DNA of 64,000 nt. Origin: Allobosea caraganae (GTDB taxonomy: Bacteria; Pseudomonadota; Alphaproteobacteria; Rhizobiales; Beijerinckiaceae). The translations under genes and the position numbers were made by a program. The notes beneath the pieces were generated by a model. The model saw only the letters and a list, made by a program, of their open reading frames with translations. It did no database searches and was not told the DNA's origin. Below are positions 33,527 to 43,363 of this stretch, in pieces. Position 1 is the first letter of the stretch. Every line of letters starts with the position of its first letter. The stretch lies in NCBI RefSeq assembly GCF_003351345.1, contig NZ_QQTO01000040.1:1-64000 (forward strand), given 5' to 3'.

Positions 33527-34725
33527 ACGCGCTTGCGGCAACCGCCGAGCGTCCGCTTGTGCCCGAGCACCCGACGGCCGATGCCGGCTTTGCCGTCTAT
33601 GTGCATTGGCCGTTCTGCCTGGCCAAATGCCCCTATTGCGACTTCAACAGCCATGTCCGGCACGCGCCGCCCGACCAGGCGCGCTATGTCGCGGCCTTCC
33701 GGCGCGAGATTGCGCATCGCGCCGCGCTGGCACCGGGCCGCACGGTGTCCTCGATCTTCTTCGGCGGCGGCACGCCCTCGCTGATGGAGGGCCGCACGGT
33801 CGGCGCAATCCTCGACGCGATCGGCGAGCATTGGGCGATCGATCCGAAATGCGAGGTCTCGCTCGAGGCCAACCCGACCAGCGTCGAGGCCGGACGCTTC
33901 CAGGACTTTCGCGCCGCCGGCGTCAACCGCGTCTCGCTCGGCGTGCAGGCGCTGAACGACGCCGACCTCAAGGCGCTCGGGCGGATGCATTCGACGCAGG
34001 AGGCGCTCGATGCGGTTGCAATCGCGCGGCGCTATTTCGAGCGCTACTCGTTCGACCTGATCTATGCCCGCTCGGCCGAGCAGACGCCGGCTCTGTGGCG
34101 GGCCGAGCTGGAGCTGGCGATCAGCCATGCGGCCGAGCATCTCTCGCTCTACCAGCTCACCATCGAACCGGAGACGATGTTCGAGCGGCTGTACCGGGCG
34201 GGCAAGCTCTCGATCCCGGATCACGAGGCTGGCGCGGTGCTCTACGAGATCACGCAGGAGATCACGGCGAGGCACGGCCTGCCGGTCTACGAAATCTCGA
34301 ACCATGCGCGGCCGGGCGCCGAGTGCCGACACAACCTGGTCTACTGGCGCTATGGCGAATATGCCGGGATCGGGCCCGGCGCCCATGGCAGGCTTGTCAC
34401 GGCGGATGGCCGCATGGCGCAGTCGACCGAGAAGGCACCGGAGACCTGGCTCGGCCGCGTCGAGGCCGAGGGCTATGCGCTGATCGAGGACGAGTTGCTC
34501 AATGCCGAAGCGCAGGGCGACGAGTACCTGCTGATGGGTCTCAGGCTGGTCGAGGGCATCGACCCGGCCAAGTTCGCCGCGCTCTCCGGCCGGGAGCTGA
34601 AGACCTCGCGCGTCAACAGCCTCGTTGACGACGGCCTGCTGACCTACAAGCTCGACGGCAAGCTCGCGGCGACGCCGAATGGCGCGCTGGTGCTGGATGC
34701 GGTGGTAGCCGATCTGGCGGCGTGA
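33523..34725 (+). CDS. hemW: Radical SAM heme chaperone HemW
   Basis: A 400-aa protein with the radical-SAM cluster motif CLAKCPYCDF near residue 27, preceded by VYVHWPF. SIFFGGGTPSLMEG, NPTSVEAGRFQDFRAAGVNR and YQLTIEPETMF are typical of HemW. HemW binds heme and delivers it to respiratory proteins; older annotations call it an oxygen-independent coproporphyrinogen oxidase, but the HemN-specific N-terminal part is absent. The GTG start at 33523 overlaps the rdgB stop as GTGA. Confidence 0.94.
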   Translation: MNALAATAERPLVPEHPTADAGFAVYVHWPFCLAKCPYCDFNSHVRHAPPDQARYVAAFRREIAHRAALAPGRTVSSIFFGGGTPSLMEGRTVGAILDAIGEHWAIDPKCEVSLEANPTSVEAGRFQDFRAAGVNRVSLGVQALNDADLKALGRMHSTQEALDAVAIARRYFERYSFDLIYARSAEQTPALWRAELELAISHAAEHLSLYQLTIEPETMFERLYRAGKLSIPDHEAGAVLYEITQEITARHGLPVYEISNHARPGAECRHNLVYWRYGEYAGIGPGAHGRLVTADGRMAQSTEKAPETWLGRVEAEGYALIEDELLNAEAQGDEYLLMGLRLVEGIDPAKFAALSGRELKTSRVNSLVDDGLLTYKLDGKLAATPNGALVLDAVVADLAA

Positions 34726-34732
34726 CCACCCG

Positions 34733-34828
34733 CCGTCATGCTCGGGCTTGTCCCGAGCATCCGCGTCTTGAACACCGCCCTCGATAAGCGAAGACGTGGA
34801 TGGTCGGGACAAGCCCGACCATGACGGG
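34733..34828. repeat. Palindromic intergenic repeat family A, copy 4
   Basis: CGTCATGCTCGGGCTTGTCC on the left is the exact complement of the right-arm core GGACAAGCCCGACCATGACG except for one base. It sits between the convergent genes hemW and the LpoA-like gene. Confidence 0.9.
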
Positions 34829-34840
34829 GAATGCTGTGGC

Positions 34841-36049
34841 TTACTGCGTCCGCGGCCCCAGATCCCGCGGCGCGGGATTGACCGTGACGATCTGGCCGTT
34901 GCGCAGTTCGAGCACGGCGAGGCCGCGGTCGATCTGACCTTCGGGCCGGAAGCGGAAGACGCCGTCGGCGCCGGCAAAACCCTGCGGGTTGGTCAGCACC
35001 GCCTCCGAGAAGCGCTGGCTGCCCTGCGTGCGCGCCAAGGCAGCCGCGAGCGAAACGGCGTCATAGGCGAGCGTCGCGGTGCGGGTCGGAGAACTGTTGA
35101 AGCGGGCCTGGTAACGGCCGGCGAAGGCGTTGAAGCCCGCCGTATCCGGCGAGGCGAACCAGCCGCCCTGGATCGCCGGCACGCGCGCGACATTGGCGTC
35201 GTTCCAGACGCCGGTGCCGAGCGGCTTGACCTTGGCGGGATCGTAGCCGGCCTGCTGCAGGATCAGGCCGAGCGTCGGCATCGCATCGGCGGCGGCCGGG
35301 ACGAAGAGCGCGTCGGCCTGCTGCAGGGCCGGCACCAGCCGCTGCGCGGCGGCGCGCATGTTGTTCTGGTCGGGCGTGAAGCGCTCGATCACCACGACGC
35401 GCGCGCCCTGGCTGGCGACGGCCTGCTGGAAGGCGGCCTCGACCACCTTGCCATAGGCGGTATCAGGCACCAGCGCGGCGAAGGATTTCCGCCCCTGCGA
35501 CGAAGCATAGGCGATGACACGGTTGACGTCGTTCTCGGGCGGGAAGGAGAGCAGGTAGACGCCGCGCCCTGCGACATTGGTGTCGCTGGAGAAAGCCATG
35601 ACCGGGCGGTTGGCCGAGCGCGCGACCTGGCCGACGGCCTGGACCGACGGCGCGAAGAGCGGGCCGATGATCAGCTCGGCGCCCTCGCCGATCGCCTCCT
35701 GCGCCGCCGCGCGCGCGCCTTCCGGCGAGCCGCGGTCGTCCTTGACCAGCAGCGTCAGGTCGGCGCCGGGGAATTCCGCCAGCGCCATCTCGGCCGCGTT
35801 CTTCAGCGAATTGCCGACGGTCGCGCCAGCGCCCTCGGCCGTAAGCGGCAGGATGAGCCCGACGCGGACCTTGCCGGTGCCGAGCGTCTGGCCTGCCGGC
35901 GCCTGGCCCGCCTGCGCGGACGGGGTGGTGCCGCTGTCGAAGCCGGGCAGGCCGGACATGCCGCCGGTGCAGGCCGAGAGCGCCAGCGCCAGGCCGGCGG
36001 CGAGCGCTGGCAAACGCAGGAGCGGGAGGGTGAGCCGTTGAAGCCGCAC
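34841..36049 (-). CDS. LpoA-like lipoprotein (penicillin-binding protein activator)
   Basis: About 402 aa. The N terminus has a signal sequence and lipobox (ALALSAC, then TGG), so the protein is probably outer-membrane anchored. The rest is a type-1 periplasmic-binding fold (VRVGLILPLTAEGAGATVGN, ELIIGPLFAPSVQAVGQVA, TLAYDAVSLAAAL) like the C-terminal domain of LpoA, which activates peptidoglycan synthase PBP1a. It lies beside rsmI and yraN as in enterobacteria (yraL-yraM-yraN), which supports this over a Leu/Ile/Val-type uptake role. A GTG at 36049 is preferred; an ATG at 36103 would add 18 residues before the signal sequence. Confidence 0.8.
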   Translation of the reverse strand: MRLQRLTLPLLRLPALAAGLALALSACTGGMSGLPGFDSGTTPSAQAGQAPAGQTLGTGKVRVGLILPLTAEGAGATVGNSLKNAAEMALAEFPGADLTLLVKDDRGSPEGARAAAQEAIGEGAELIIGPLFAPSVQAVGQVARSANRPVMAFSSDTNVAGRGVYLLSFPPENDVNRVIAYASSQGRKSFAALVPDTAYGKVVEAAFQQAVASQGARVVVIERFTPDQNNMRAAAQRLVPALQQADALFVPAAADAMPTLGLILQQAGYDPAKVKPLGTGVWNDANVARVPAIQGGWFASPDTAGFNAFAGRYQARFNSSPTRTATLAYDAVSLAAALARTQGSQRFSEAVLTNPQGFAGADGVFRFRPEGQIDRGLAVLELRNGQIVTVNPAPRDLGPRTQ

Positions 36050-36244
36050 GGTTTGATCTCCAGACGTCGGCAAGGGAAGCGGTCGTTCGACCGCGCCCGG
36101 CAATGACTTTCCACGACCGTGGAGATGTCCTGCCAGTCCGACATGCTATTTTCAAGTTGTTAACTCTGTGTTGCAGCAGCGTGAAGCCCGGCAAGGCGCG
36201 ACCGGCCGTGGCGCCGACCCGACGGTTGTGGCAGCGTGCCGGCC

Positions 36245-37153
36245 ATGTCGACGCCTTCAAATCCCCCGCGCGCCCCGAGCTACACCGCCTTCGGCCTGCG
36301 GGCCGAGGCCGAGCCGCTGGCGCCCGGGCTCCATATCGTCGCGACGCCGATCGGCAATCTGCGCGACATCTCCTTTCGCGCGCTGGCGACGCTGGCCGCG
36401 GCCGATGTCGTGCTGGCCGAGGACACCCGCACCAGCAAGACGCTGCTGGCGCATTACGGCATCTCGACGCCGCTGCTGCCCTATCACGAGCACAACGCCG
36501 CGCAGATGCGCCCAAAGATCCTCGCCAAGCTGCGCGAGGGCGGCAAGCTGGCGCTGATCTCGGATGCCGGCACGCCGCTGGTCTCCGACCCCGGCTACAA
36601 GCTCGTCGCCGATGTGGTGGCGGAAGGGCTGCCGGTGACCGGCATTCCCGGCGCCTCGGCCGTGCTGGCGGCGCTGGTGCTGGCGGGATTGCCGACCGAC
36701 CGCTTCTTCTTCGAGGGTTTTTTGCCGCCGAAATCGGCGGGGCGGCGCGGGCGGTTGACCGAGCTTGCCGCGATACCGGGCACGCTGGTCTTCTTCGAAT
36801 CGCCGCGCCGGCTCGCCGAGATGCTGGAGGATGCCGCGGCCACGCTGGGCGCGCGGCCCGCCGCAGTGGCGCGCGAGCTGACTAAATATCACGAGACGGT
36901 GCAGCGCGGCACGCTCGCCGAGCTTGCGGCGCATTACGGCGAGGACGAGGAGGCCCGCGGCGAGATCGTCGTGATCATCGGCCCGCCCGGCGCGGACTCG
37001 CTGCTGCCGGCCGAGGACGTCATCGACGCCAGGCTGCGCGACGCGCTCGGGCGGCTCTCGCTGAAGGAGGCGGTGGCGCAGGTCGCGGCCGAGACCGGCC
37101 AGCCGCGCCGCAAGGTCTATGCCCGCGCACTCGAGCTGACGCGCGAGCCGTGA
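36245..37153 (+). CDS. rsmI: 16S rRNA (cytidine-1402-2'-O)-methyltransferase RsmI
   Basis: A 302-aa member of the tetrapyrrole-methylase fold. GLHIVATPIGNLRDISFRAL at the N terminus, DVVLAEDTRTSKTLLAHYGI, LALISDAGTPLVSDPGYKLV and VTGIPGASAVLAALVLAGLP are diagnostic of RsmI, which methylates C1402 of 16S rRNA in the decoding centre. The ATG at 36245 fits better than a GTG at 36236. The stop overlaps the next gene as GTGA. Confidence 0.96.
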   Translation: MSTPSNPPRAPSYTAFGLRAEAEPLAPGLHIVATPIGNLRDISFRALATLAAADVVLAEDTRTSKTLLAHYGISTPLLPYHEHNAAQMRPKILAKLREGGKLALISDAGTPLVSDPGYKLVADVVAEGLPVTGIPGASAVLAALVLAGLPTDRFFFEGFLPPKSAGRRGRLTELAAIPGTLVFFESPRRLAEMLEDAAATLGARPAAVARELTKYHETVQRGTLAELAAHYGEDEEARGEIVVIIGPPGADSLLPAEDVIDARLRDALGRLSLKEAVAQVAAETGQPRRKVYARALELTREP

Positions 37154-37530
37154 GCATCGGGGCGCGCAGCCAGAGGGCGAAGCGCTCCGGCATCACCGGC
37201 CGGCGCGGCGAGATGCTGGCGATCCTCTGGCTCACGGCGAAGGGCTACCGGCTGCTGTCGCAGCGCTTCGGCGGCAAGGGCGGCGAGATCGACCTGATCG
37301 TGAAGCGCGGACGCACCGTCGCCTTCGTCGAGGTCAAGGCGCGCGGCGCGCTCGACGACGCGCTCACCGCGATCACGCCGCAGAAGCGCCGGCTGGTCGA
37401 GGCGCGCGTCCGGCAGTGGCTGGCGCAGAACCCCTGGGCGATGGACCATTACTTGCGGGCCGATGCCGTCTTCCTGGCGCCCTGGCGGCGACCGCGCCAT
37501 GTGCCCGGCGCTTTCGAGCTTCTCCTCTGA
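37150..37530 (+). CDS. YraN family (UPF0102) endonuclease-like protein
   Basis: A 126-aa protein of the UPF0102/YraN family with an Archaeal-Holliday-junction-resolvase-like nuclease fold. GRRGEMLAILWLTAKGYRLL is followed by the nuclease core GGKGGEIDLIVKRGRTVAFV and EVKARG (Glu/Asp/Glu-x-Lys motif). ITPQKRRLVEARVRQWLAQN completes the signature. The GTG start at 37150 overlaps the rsmI stop. The biological role is not established. Confidence 0.9.
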   Translation: MSIGARSQRAKRSGITGRRGEMLAILWLTAKGYRLLSQRFGGKGGEIDLIVKRGRTVAFVEVKARGALDDALTAITPQKRRLVEARVRQWLAQNPWAMDHYLRADAVFLAPWRRPRHVPGAFELLL

Positions 37531-37601
37531 CGCGCGGCGGCCCCTCTTGCGCAGGTGGGGGCGGGAAGCCGATATGAGGCCGCGCAACAGGAACCTTGCC
37601 C

Positions 37602-38549
37602 ATGACCCTCACCGTCGCCATCCAGATGGACCCGATCGAGCGCATCCGGATCGCCGGTGATTCAGGTTTCGCCCTGATGCTGGAAGCCCAGGCACGCGGC
37701 CACAAGCTCTACACCTACACCCCGGACAAGCTCTCGCTGCGCGACGGCAAGGTCACCGCGCCGATCCGCCTGGTCGAGGTGCGCGATGTCGAGGGCGACC
37801 ATTTCACGCTCGGCGCTGAAGAGCGCACCGACCTCTCGACGCTCGACGTCATCCTGCTGCGGCAAGACCCGCCCTTCGACATGGCCTACATCACCTCGAC
37901 CCATATGCTCGAGCGCATCCACCCCAAGACGCTGGTGGTCAACGATCCCGCAGCGGTGCGCAACGCGCCCGAGAAGATCCTGGTCACGCATTTCCCCGAG
38001 CTGATGCCGCCGACGCTGATCACCCGCGACAAGGCCGAGATCGAGGCCTTCCGCGACGAGTTCGGCGAGATCGTGATGAAGCCGCTCTACGGCCATGGCG
38101 GCGCGACCGTGTTCAAGACCGGCAAGGGCGACCCGAATTTCGGCTCGCTGTTCGACCTGTTCTCGGGGATCTTCAAGGAGGCCTGGGTCGTCCAGCGCTT
38201 CATGAAGGAGGTCAGCGCCGGCGACAAGCGCATCATCCTGGTCGACGGCAAGGCGGCAGGCGCCGTCAACCGCGTGCCGGCCGAGGGCGACCTGCGCGCC
38301 AACATGGTGCGCGGCGGCGCGGCCAGGCCGACCGACCTGTCGAAGCGCGAGCTGGAAATCTGCGAGGCGATCGGCCCGACCCTGAAGGAGCGCGGCCTGA
38401 TCCTCGTCGGCATCGACGTCATCGGCGGCAACCTGACCGAGATCAACGTCACCGCGCCGACCGGCATCCGCGCGATCAAGAAGCTCGGCGGGCCGGACAT
38501 CGCGGCGCAGGTCTGGGACGCGATCGAGGCGAAGCGCGCCGGGCGGTAG
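37602..38549 (+). CDS. gshB: Glutathione synthetase
   Basis: A 315-aa ATP-grasp enzyme that ligates glycine to gamma-glutamylcysteine. IQMDPIERIRIAGDSGFALM is the family N terminus. LLRQDPPFDMAYITSTHMLE, VNDPAAVRNAPEKILVTHFP, VMKPLYGHGGATVFK (ATP-grasp lysine) and LTEINVTAPTGIRAIKKLGG are all characteristic. The ATG at 37602 is used; a TTG at 37596 is in frame but unlikely. It follows yraN by 71 bp. Confidence 0.97.
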   Translation: MTLTVAIQMDPIERIRIAGDSGFALMLEAQARGHKLYTYTPDKLSLRDGKVTAPIRLVEVRDVEGDHFTLGAEERTDLSTLDVILLRQDPPFDMAYITSTHMLERIHPKTLVVNDPAAVRNAPEKILVTHFPELMPPTLITRDKAEIEAFRDEFGEIVMKPLYGHGGATVFKTGKGDPNFGSLFDLFSGIFKEAWVVQRFMKEVSAGDKRIILVDGKAAGAVNRVPAEGDLRANMVRGGAARPTDLSKRELEICEAIGPTLKERGLILVGIDVIGGNLTEINVTAPTGIRAIKKLGGPDIAAQVWDAIEAKRAGR

Positions 38550-38582
38550 GCGCCCCTCCCGCCATTGCCAGCGTGGCTCCAC

Positions 38583-38673
38583 CCGTCATTGCGAGGAGCG
38601 CAGCGACGAAGCAATCCAGGGGGGACCGGGTGAGCGAGCCCCCTGGATTGCTTCGCTGCGCTCGCAATGACGG
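38583..38673. repeat. Palindromic intergenic repeat family C, copy 2
   Basis: CCGTCATTGCGAGGAGCGCA to GCGCTCGCAATGACGG, with inner arms GAAGCAATCCAGGGGG and CCCCCTGGATTGCTTC. It sits between the convergent genes gshB and moeB. Confidence 0.9.
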
Positions 38674-38712
38674 CAGCGAGGCTGCGATGCCGAGCCTACC
38701 GGACAGTTCGCT

Positions 38713-39498
38713 TCACCCGCGAGCGAGCGCCGTGCCGTTCAGCGGGTTGGCCGGGTCCCAACCGTAGCGCATCATGTCGAAGCGCATGGTCAGCGCGTCG
38801 ACCAGCAGGAATTTTCCGACCAGCGGCTCGCCGAAGCCGGTGATGGCGCGGATGACCTCCAAGGCCATCAGCGAGCCCATCGTGCCGGCGAGCGCGCCGA
38901 GCACGCCGACCTCGGCGCAGGTCGGGATCATGCCGGGCGGTGGCGGATCGGGGAAGAGGCAGCGATAGGTCGGGTTCGGCGTGCCGTCCGCGCCCTTCTC
39001 ATGCGGGCGAAGCGTCGTCAGCGAGCCGTCGAAGCGGCCGAGCGCGGCGGTGACCAGCGGCTTCTTCTCATGGAAGCAGGCATCGGAGACGGCATAGCGC
39101 GTCTCGAAATTGTCGGAGCCGTCAGCGACCACGTCGTAGAAGGCGATCATGGCGCGGGCGTTGTGCGCGTCGATGCGGGTGACGTGCTCCTCGACCGCGA
39201 CATGCGGGTTGAGCCGCTTGACGAAGCCCGCCGCCGCCACGGCCTTGTTGGCGCCGGTATCGGCGCTGGAGAAGATCGTCTGGCGCTGCAGGTTGGAGAG
39301 CGAGACGTGGTCGTCGTCGACGATGCCGATCATGCCGACGCCGGCCGCCGCGAGATATTGGATCAGCGGCGCGCCGAGGCCGCCGGCGCCGATCACCAGC
39401 ACGCTGGCGCGCTTCAGCTTCGCCTGGCCGGGGCCGCCGATCTCCGGCAGCACCAGATGGCGCGCATAGCGTTCGATCTCGTCGTCGTTCAGGCCCAT
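38713..39498 (-). CDS. moeB: HesA/MoeB/ThiF-family adenylyltransferase
   Basis: A 261-aa E1-like enzyme. IERYARHLVLPEIGGPGQAK at the N terminus, VLVIGAGGLGAPLIQYLAAA (nucleotide loop), SNLQRQTIFSS and the conserved Arg/Asp in VVADGSDNFETRYAVSDAC match MoeB and ThiF. Such proteins adenylate the C-terminal glycine of MoaD or ThiS for sulfur transfer. A single Cys (PTCAEVGVLG) lies where the catalytic Cys is expected, and the paired CxxC zinc motifs of classic MoeB are not evident. No rhodanese domain. MoeB versus ThiF cannot be decided from context. Confidence 0.83.
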   Translation of the reverse strand: MGLNDDEIERYARHLVLPEIGGPGQAKLKRASVLVIGAGGLGAPLIQYLAAAGVGMIGIVDDDHVSLSNLQRQTIFSSADTGANKAVAAAGFVKRLNPHVAVEEHVTRIDAHNARAMIAFYDVVADGSDNFETRYAVSDACFHEKKPLVTAALGRFDGSLTTLRPHEKGADGTPNPTYRCLFPDPPPPGMIPTCAEVGVLGALAGTMGSLMALEVIRAITGFGEPLVGKFLLVDALTMRFDMMRYGWDPANPLNGTALARG

Positions 39499-39540
39499 GG
39501 CCTAGAGTTAAGCTGCCCAAGCCTTTCCGGCAATTGCCGC

Positions 39541-39592
39541 GGTGCCTGATGCCGAAAAGTGCGAAGCGGCTTTCGGACGACATCATGCCCCT
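39541..39592. repeat. Palindromic repeat family E, copy 2
   Basis: CTGATGCCGAAAAGTGCG and CTTTCGGACGACATCATG are the arms, in reverse orientation to the copy at 8091 (which shares GCACTTTTCGGCATCA). It lies upstream of the nucleoside operon and divergent moeB. Confidence 0.8.
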
Positions 39593-39754
39593 ACTTTTTG
39601 ATGAGAGGCGGATTCAGACCTCGAATGGCGCCGCCATGCGGCGGCATTCAAGATCATCCGGCTCTCGCGACCTTGGCCATGCCGCCGAGCCATGTCATCG
39701 TATTGTCAGGCAGGGGCGGCGAACCGCCCCGCGCGTGCAACAGGGGAACAGTTC

Positions 39755-40756
39755 ATGCGTCTCAAAACTCTCGCGCTGGCCTTGGCCGGCGTCGCCCTCT
39801 CGGCCGTCGCCGCCGTCGCGCAGACGCCGATCAAGCCGGCCGTCGTCTACGACAAGGGCGGCAAGTTCGACAAATCCTTCAACGAGGCGGCCTTCATCGG
39901 CGCGGAGAAGTTCAAGCAGGAGACCGGCACCGAGTTCCGCGACTTCGAGCCGAACAACGACGCGCAGATCGAGCAGGCGCTGCGCCGCTTCGCCCGCGAC
40001 GGCAATTCGCCGATCATCGCTGTCGGCTTCAGCCAGGCCACGGCCCTGCAGAAAGTTGCGGCCGAGTTCCCCGACCTCAAGTTCACCATCATCGACATGG
40101 TGGTGGAGCTGCCGAACGTGCAGTCGATCGTGTTCAAGGAGCACGAGGGCTCCTACATCGTCGGCCTGCTCGCCGCGATGGCGTCGAAGACCGGCAAGGT
40201 CGGCTTCGTCGGCGGCATGGACATCCCGCTGATCCGCAAATTCGCCTGCGGCTACGTCCAGGGCGTCAAGGCGGCCAAGCCCGACGCCGAGATCTTCCAG
40301 AACATGACGGGATCGACGCCGCAGGCCTGGAACGACCCGGTCAAAGGCGGCGAGCTCGCCAAATCGCAGATCGACCGCGGCGCCGACGTGATCTACCACG
40401 CCGCCGGCGGCACCGGCATCGGCGTGCTGCGCGCCGCGGCCGATGCCGGCAAGCTCGGCATCGGCGTCGATTCCAACCAGAACGGGCTCCAGCCCGGCAA
40501 GGTGCTGACCTCGATGCTGAAGCGCGTCGACGTCGCCGCCTACAACTCCTTCAAGGCCGCCCGCGACGGCACCTGGAAGCCCGGCGTCTCCGTGCTCGGC
40601 CTCAAGGAGGACGGCATCGCCTGGGCGCTCGACGACAACAACAAGGCGCTGATCACGCCCGAGATGAAGGCCGCCGCCGACAAGGCCAAGGCCGACATCA
40701 TCGCCGGCACCGTGAAGGTGCACGACTACATGTCCGACTCGAAATGCACGATGTGA
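39755..40756 (+). CDS. BMP-family ABC transporter substrate-binding protein (nucleoside type)
   Basis: A 333-aa periplasmic binding protein of the BmpA/Med family. A Sec signal sequence (MRLKTLALALAGVALSAVA, cleavage near AVAQT) precedes PAVVYDKGGKFDKSFNEAAF, the family's hallmark opening. QALRRFARDGNSPIIAVGFS and GGTGIGVLRAAADAGKLGIG follow. There is no lipobox Cys. BMP proteins bind nucleosides, including guanosine and adenosine. It leads an operon with a matching CUT2-like ATPase, two permeases and nucleoside catabolic genes, which supports a nucleoside ligand. Confidence 0.9.
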   Translation: MRLKTLALALAGVALSAVAAVAQTPIKPAVVYDKGGKFDKSFNEAAFIGAEKFKQETGTEFRDFEPNNDAQIEQALRRFARDGNSPIIAVGFSQATALQKVAAEFPDLKFTIIDMVVELPNVQSIVFKEHEGSYIVGLLAAMASKTGKVGFVGGMDIPLIRKFACGYVQGVKAAKPDAEIFQNMTGSTPQAWNDPVKGGELAKSQIDRGADVIYHAAGGTGIGVLRAAADAGKLGIGVDSNQNGLQPGKVLTSMLKRVDVAAYNSFKAARDGTWKPGVSVLGLKEDGIAWALDDNNKALITPEMKAAADKAKADIIAGTVKVHDYMSDSKCTM

Positions 40757-40780
40757 GGTGACGCCGCGCCTCGCCCGATC

Positions 40781-41514
40781 ATGAAGATCACCATCCTCGG
40801 TTCCGGCGATGCGTTCGGCACGGGCGGGCGCTTCAACACCTGCCTGCATGTCGAGGGCGGCGCAGACCGGATGCTGCTCGATTGCGGCTCGTCCAGCATG
40901 GTCGCGCTCAACAAGGCCGGCGTCCAGCGCAACGGGCTCTCGACGCTGCTGTTCACGCATTTCCACGGCGACCATTTCGGCGCCCTGCCCGCCTTCCTGC
41001 TCGACGCGCAATTCGTCTCGCGCCGGGAGGAGAAGCTGACCATCGCCGGGCCGGCCGGCATCGAGCATCGCGTCCTGCATATGCTCGAAGCGGATTTTCC
41101 CGGCGCCTCCAGCAATCCGTGGAACTTCCCGATCAGCTTCGTCGAGGTGACGCCGGAGGCCCCTGCAACCCTCGCCGGCTTCGAGGTCGCGGCCTTCGCG
41201 ATGGTGCATGACGAGCGCGCCGGGCCGTGCCAGGGCTACCAGCTCAGGCGCGATGGCAAGGTCTTCGCCTTTTCCGGCGACACGGCCTGGACCGATGCTC
41301 TGATCCGGCTGGCCGAGGGCGCCGACATCCTGCTGGTCGAGTGCTACAACTACGACAAGCCGCTGGTGAACCATATCGACTACAAGACACTGCGGGCGCA
41401 TCGCGCCGAGCTCGGGGCGGCCCGCATCGTGCTGACCCATATGGGTCCGGGCATGCTGGCGCATGGCGGGCCCCTGCCGGAAGAGCGGGCGCATGACGGC
41501 ATGGTGCTGGTGCC

Positions 41515-41518
<4 letters not shown>
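40781..41518 (+). CDS. MBL-fold metallohydrolase
   Basis: A 245-aa metallo-beta-lactamase-fold protein of the RNase Z-like group. The metal-binding HxHxDH motif is FTHFHGDHFGALPAFL; other ligands are likely in AMVHDERAGPCQGYQL, VFAFSGDTAWTDALI and VLTHMGPGMLAH. It starts MKITILGSGDAFGTGGRFNT. It sits between the binding protein and the ATPase, and its stop overlaps the ATPase start as ATGA. A hydrolase acting on a phosphodiester or nucleotide derivative would fit the operon, but the substrate is not known. Confidence 0.85.
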
Positions 41519-43044
<1,526 letters not shown>

Positions 43045-43077
43045 TGGGGATGCTGCACTCGTCGCGCGAGTCTGGCT

Positions 43078-43331
43078 CTTCCCTGCCCCCTTGTGGGGAA
43101 GGGAGAGGGATGGGGGGCGGACGACCGGGTGCAAGGCCGCTTGTATCGTTGTTGCGCCTGGAGCATCGGACCGAAAAGTGGAATCCGGTTTTCGGAAAGA
43201 TCCGACGCAATAACAAAGGCCTAGATCGCCACCCTGCGTCCGATAGGACGCACGGCGGTCTAGGGATGAAAGCGACCGTTTTGACTTTTCGCCCCCCACC
43301 CCTGCCCCTCCCCACAAGGGGGAGGGGTTCC
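43078..43331. repeat. Palindromic intergenic repeat family D, copy 3 (with nested E element)
   Basis: The left arm is CCCTGCCCCCTTGTGGGGAA...GGGGGGCGGAC and the right arm is GCCCCCCACCCCTGCCCCTC followed by CCCACAAGGGGGAGGGG. The interior is interrupted by the E-type element at 43153-43210. Confidence 0.85.
43153..43210. repeat. Palindromic repeat family E, copy 3
   Basis: TTGCGCCTGGAGCATCGGAC and TCCGACGCAA are the outer arms; the inner core is CCGAAAAGTGGAATCCGGTT followed by TTCGG. It is nested within a D-type element inside the nucleoside operon. Confidence 0.8.
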
Positions 43332-43363
43332 CAGCGCCCGGTCGTCGAAGGGCATCGCCTTTC

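Larger units (their letters stand above)
43045..43363. other. 319-bp intra-operon gap filled by mosaic repeats
   Basis: No gene is present. The gap separates the nucleoside ATPase from its permeases and is nearly filled by repeat D3 with an E-type element nested in it. All other junctions in this operon are much shorter or overlapping, so the gap looks like an insertion. It may alter downstream expression through RNA structure. Confidence 0.8.

Noticed and set aside
36050..36244. Promoter elements between the LpoA-like gene and rsmI
   Set aside because: AT-rich patches such as TTGTTAAC exist, but no -35/-10 pair with correct spacing could be placed on either strand.
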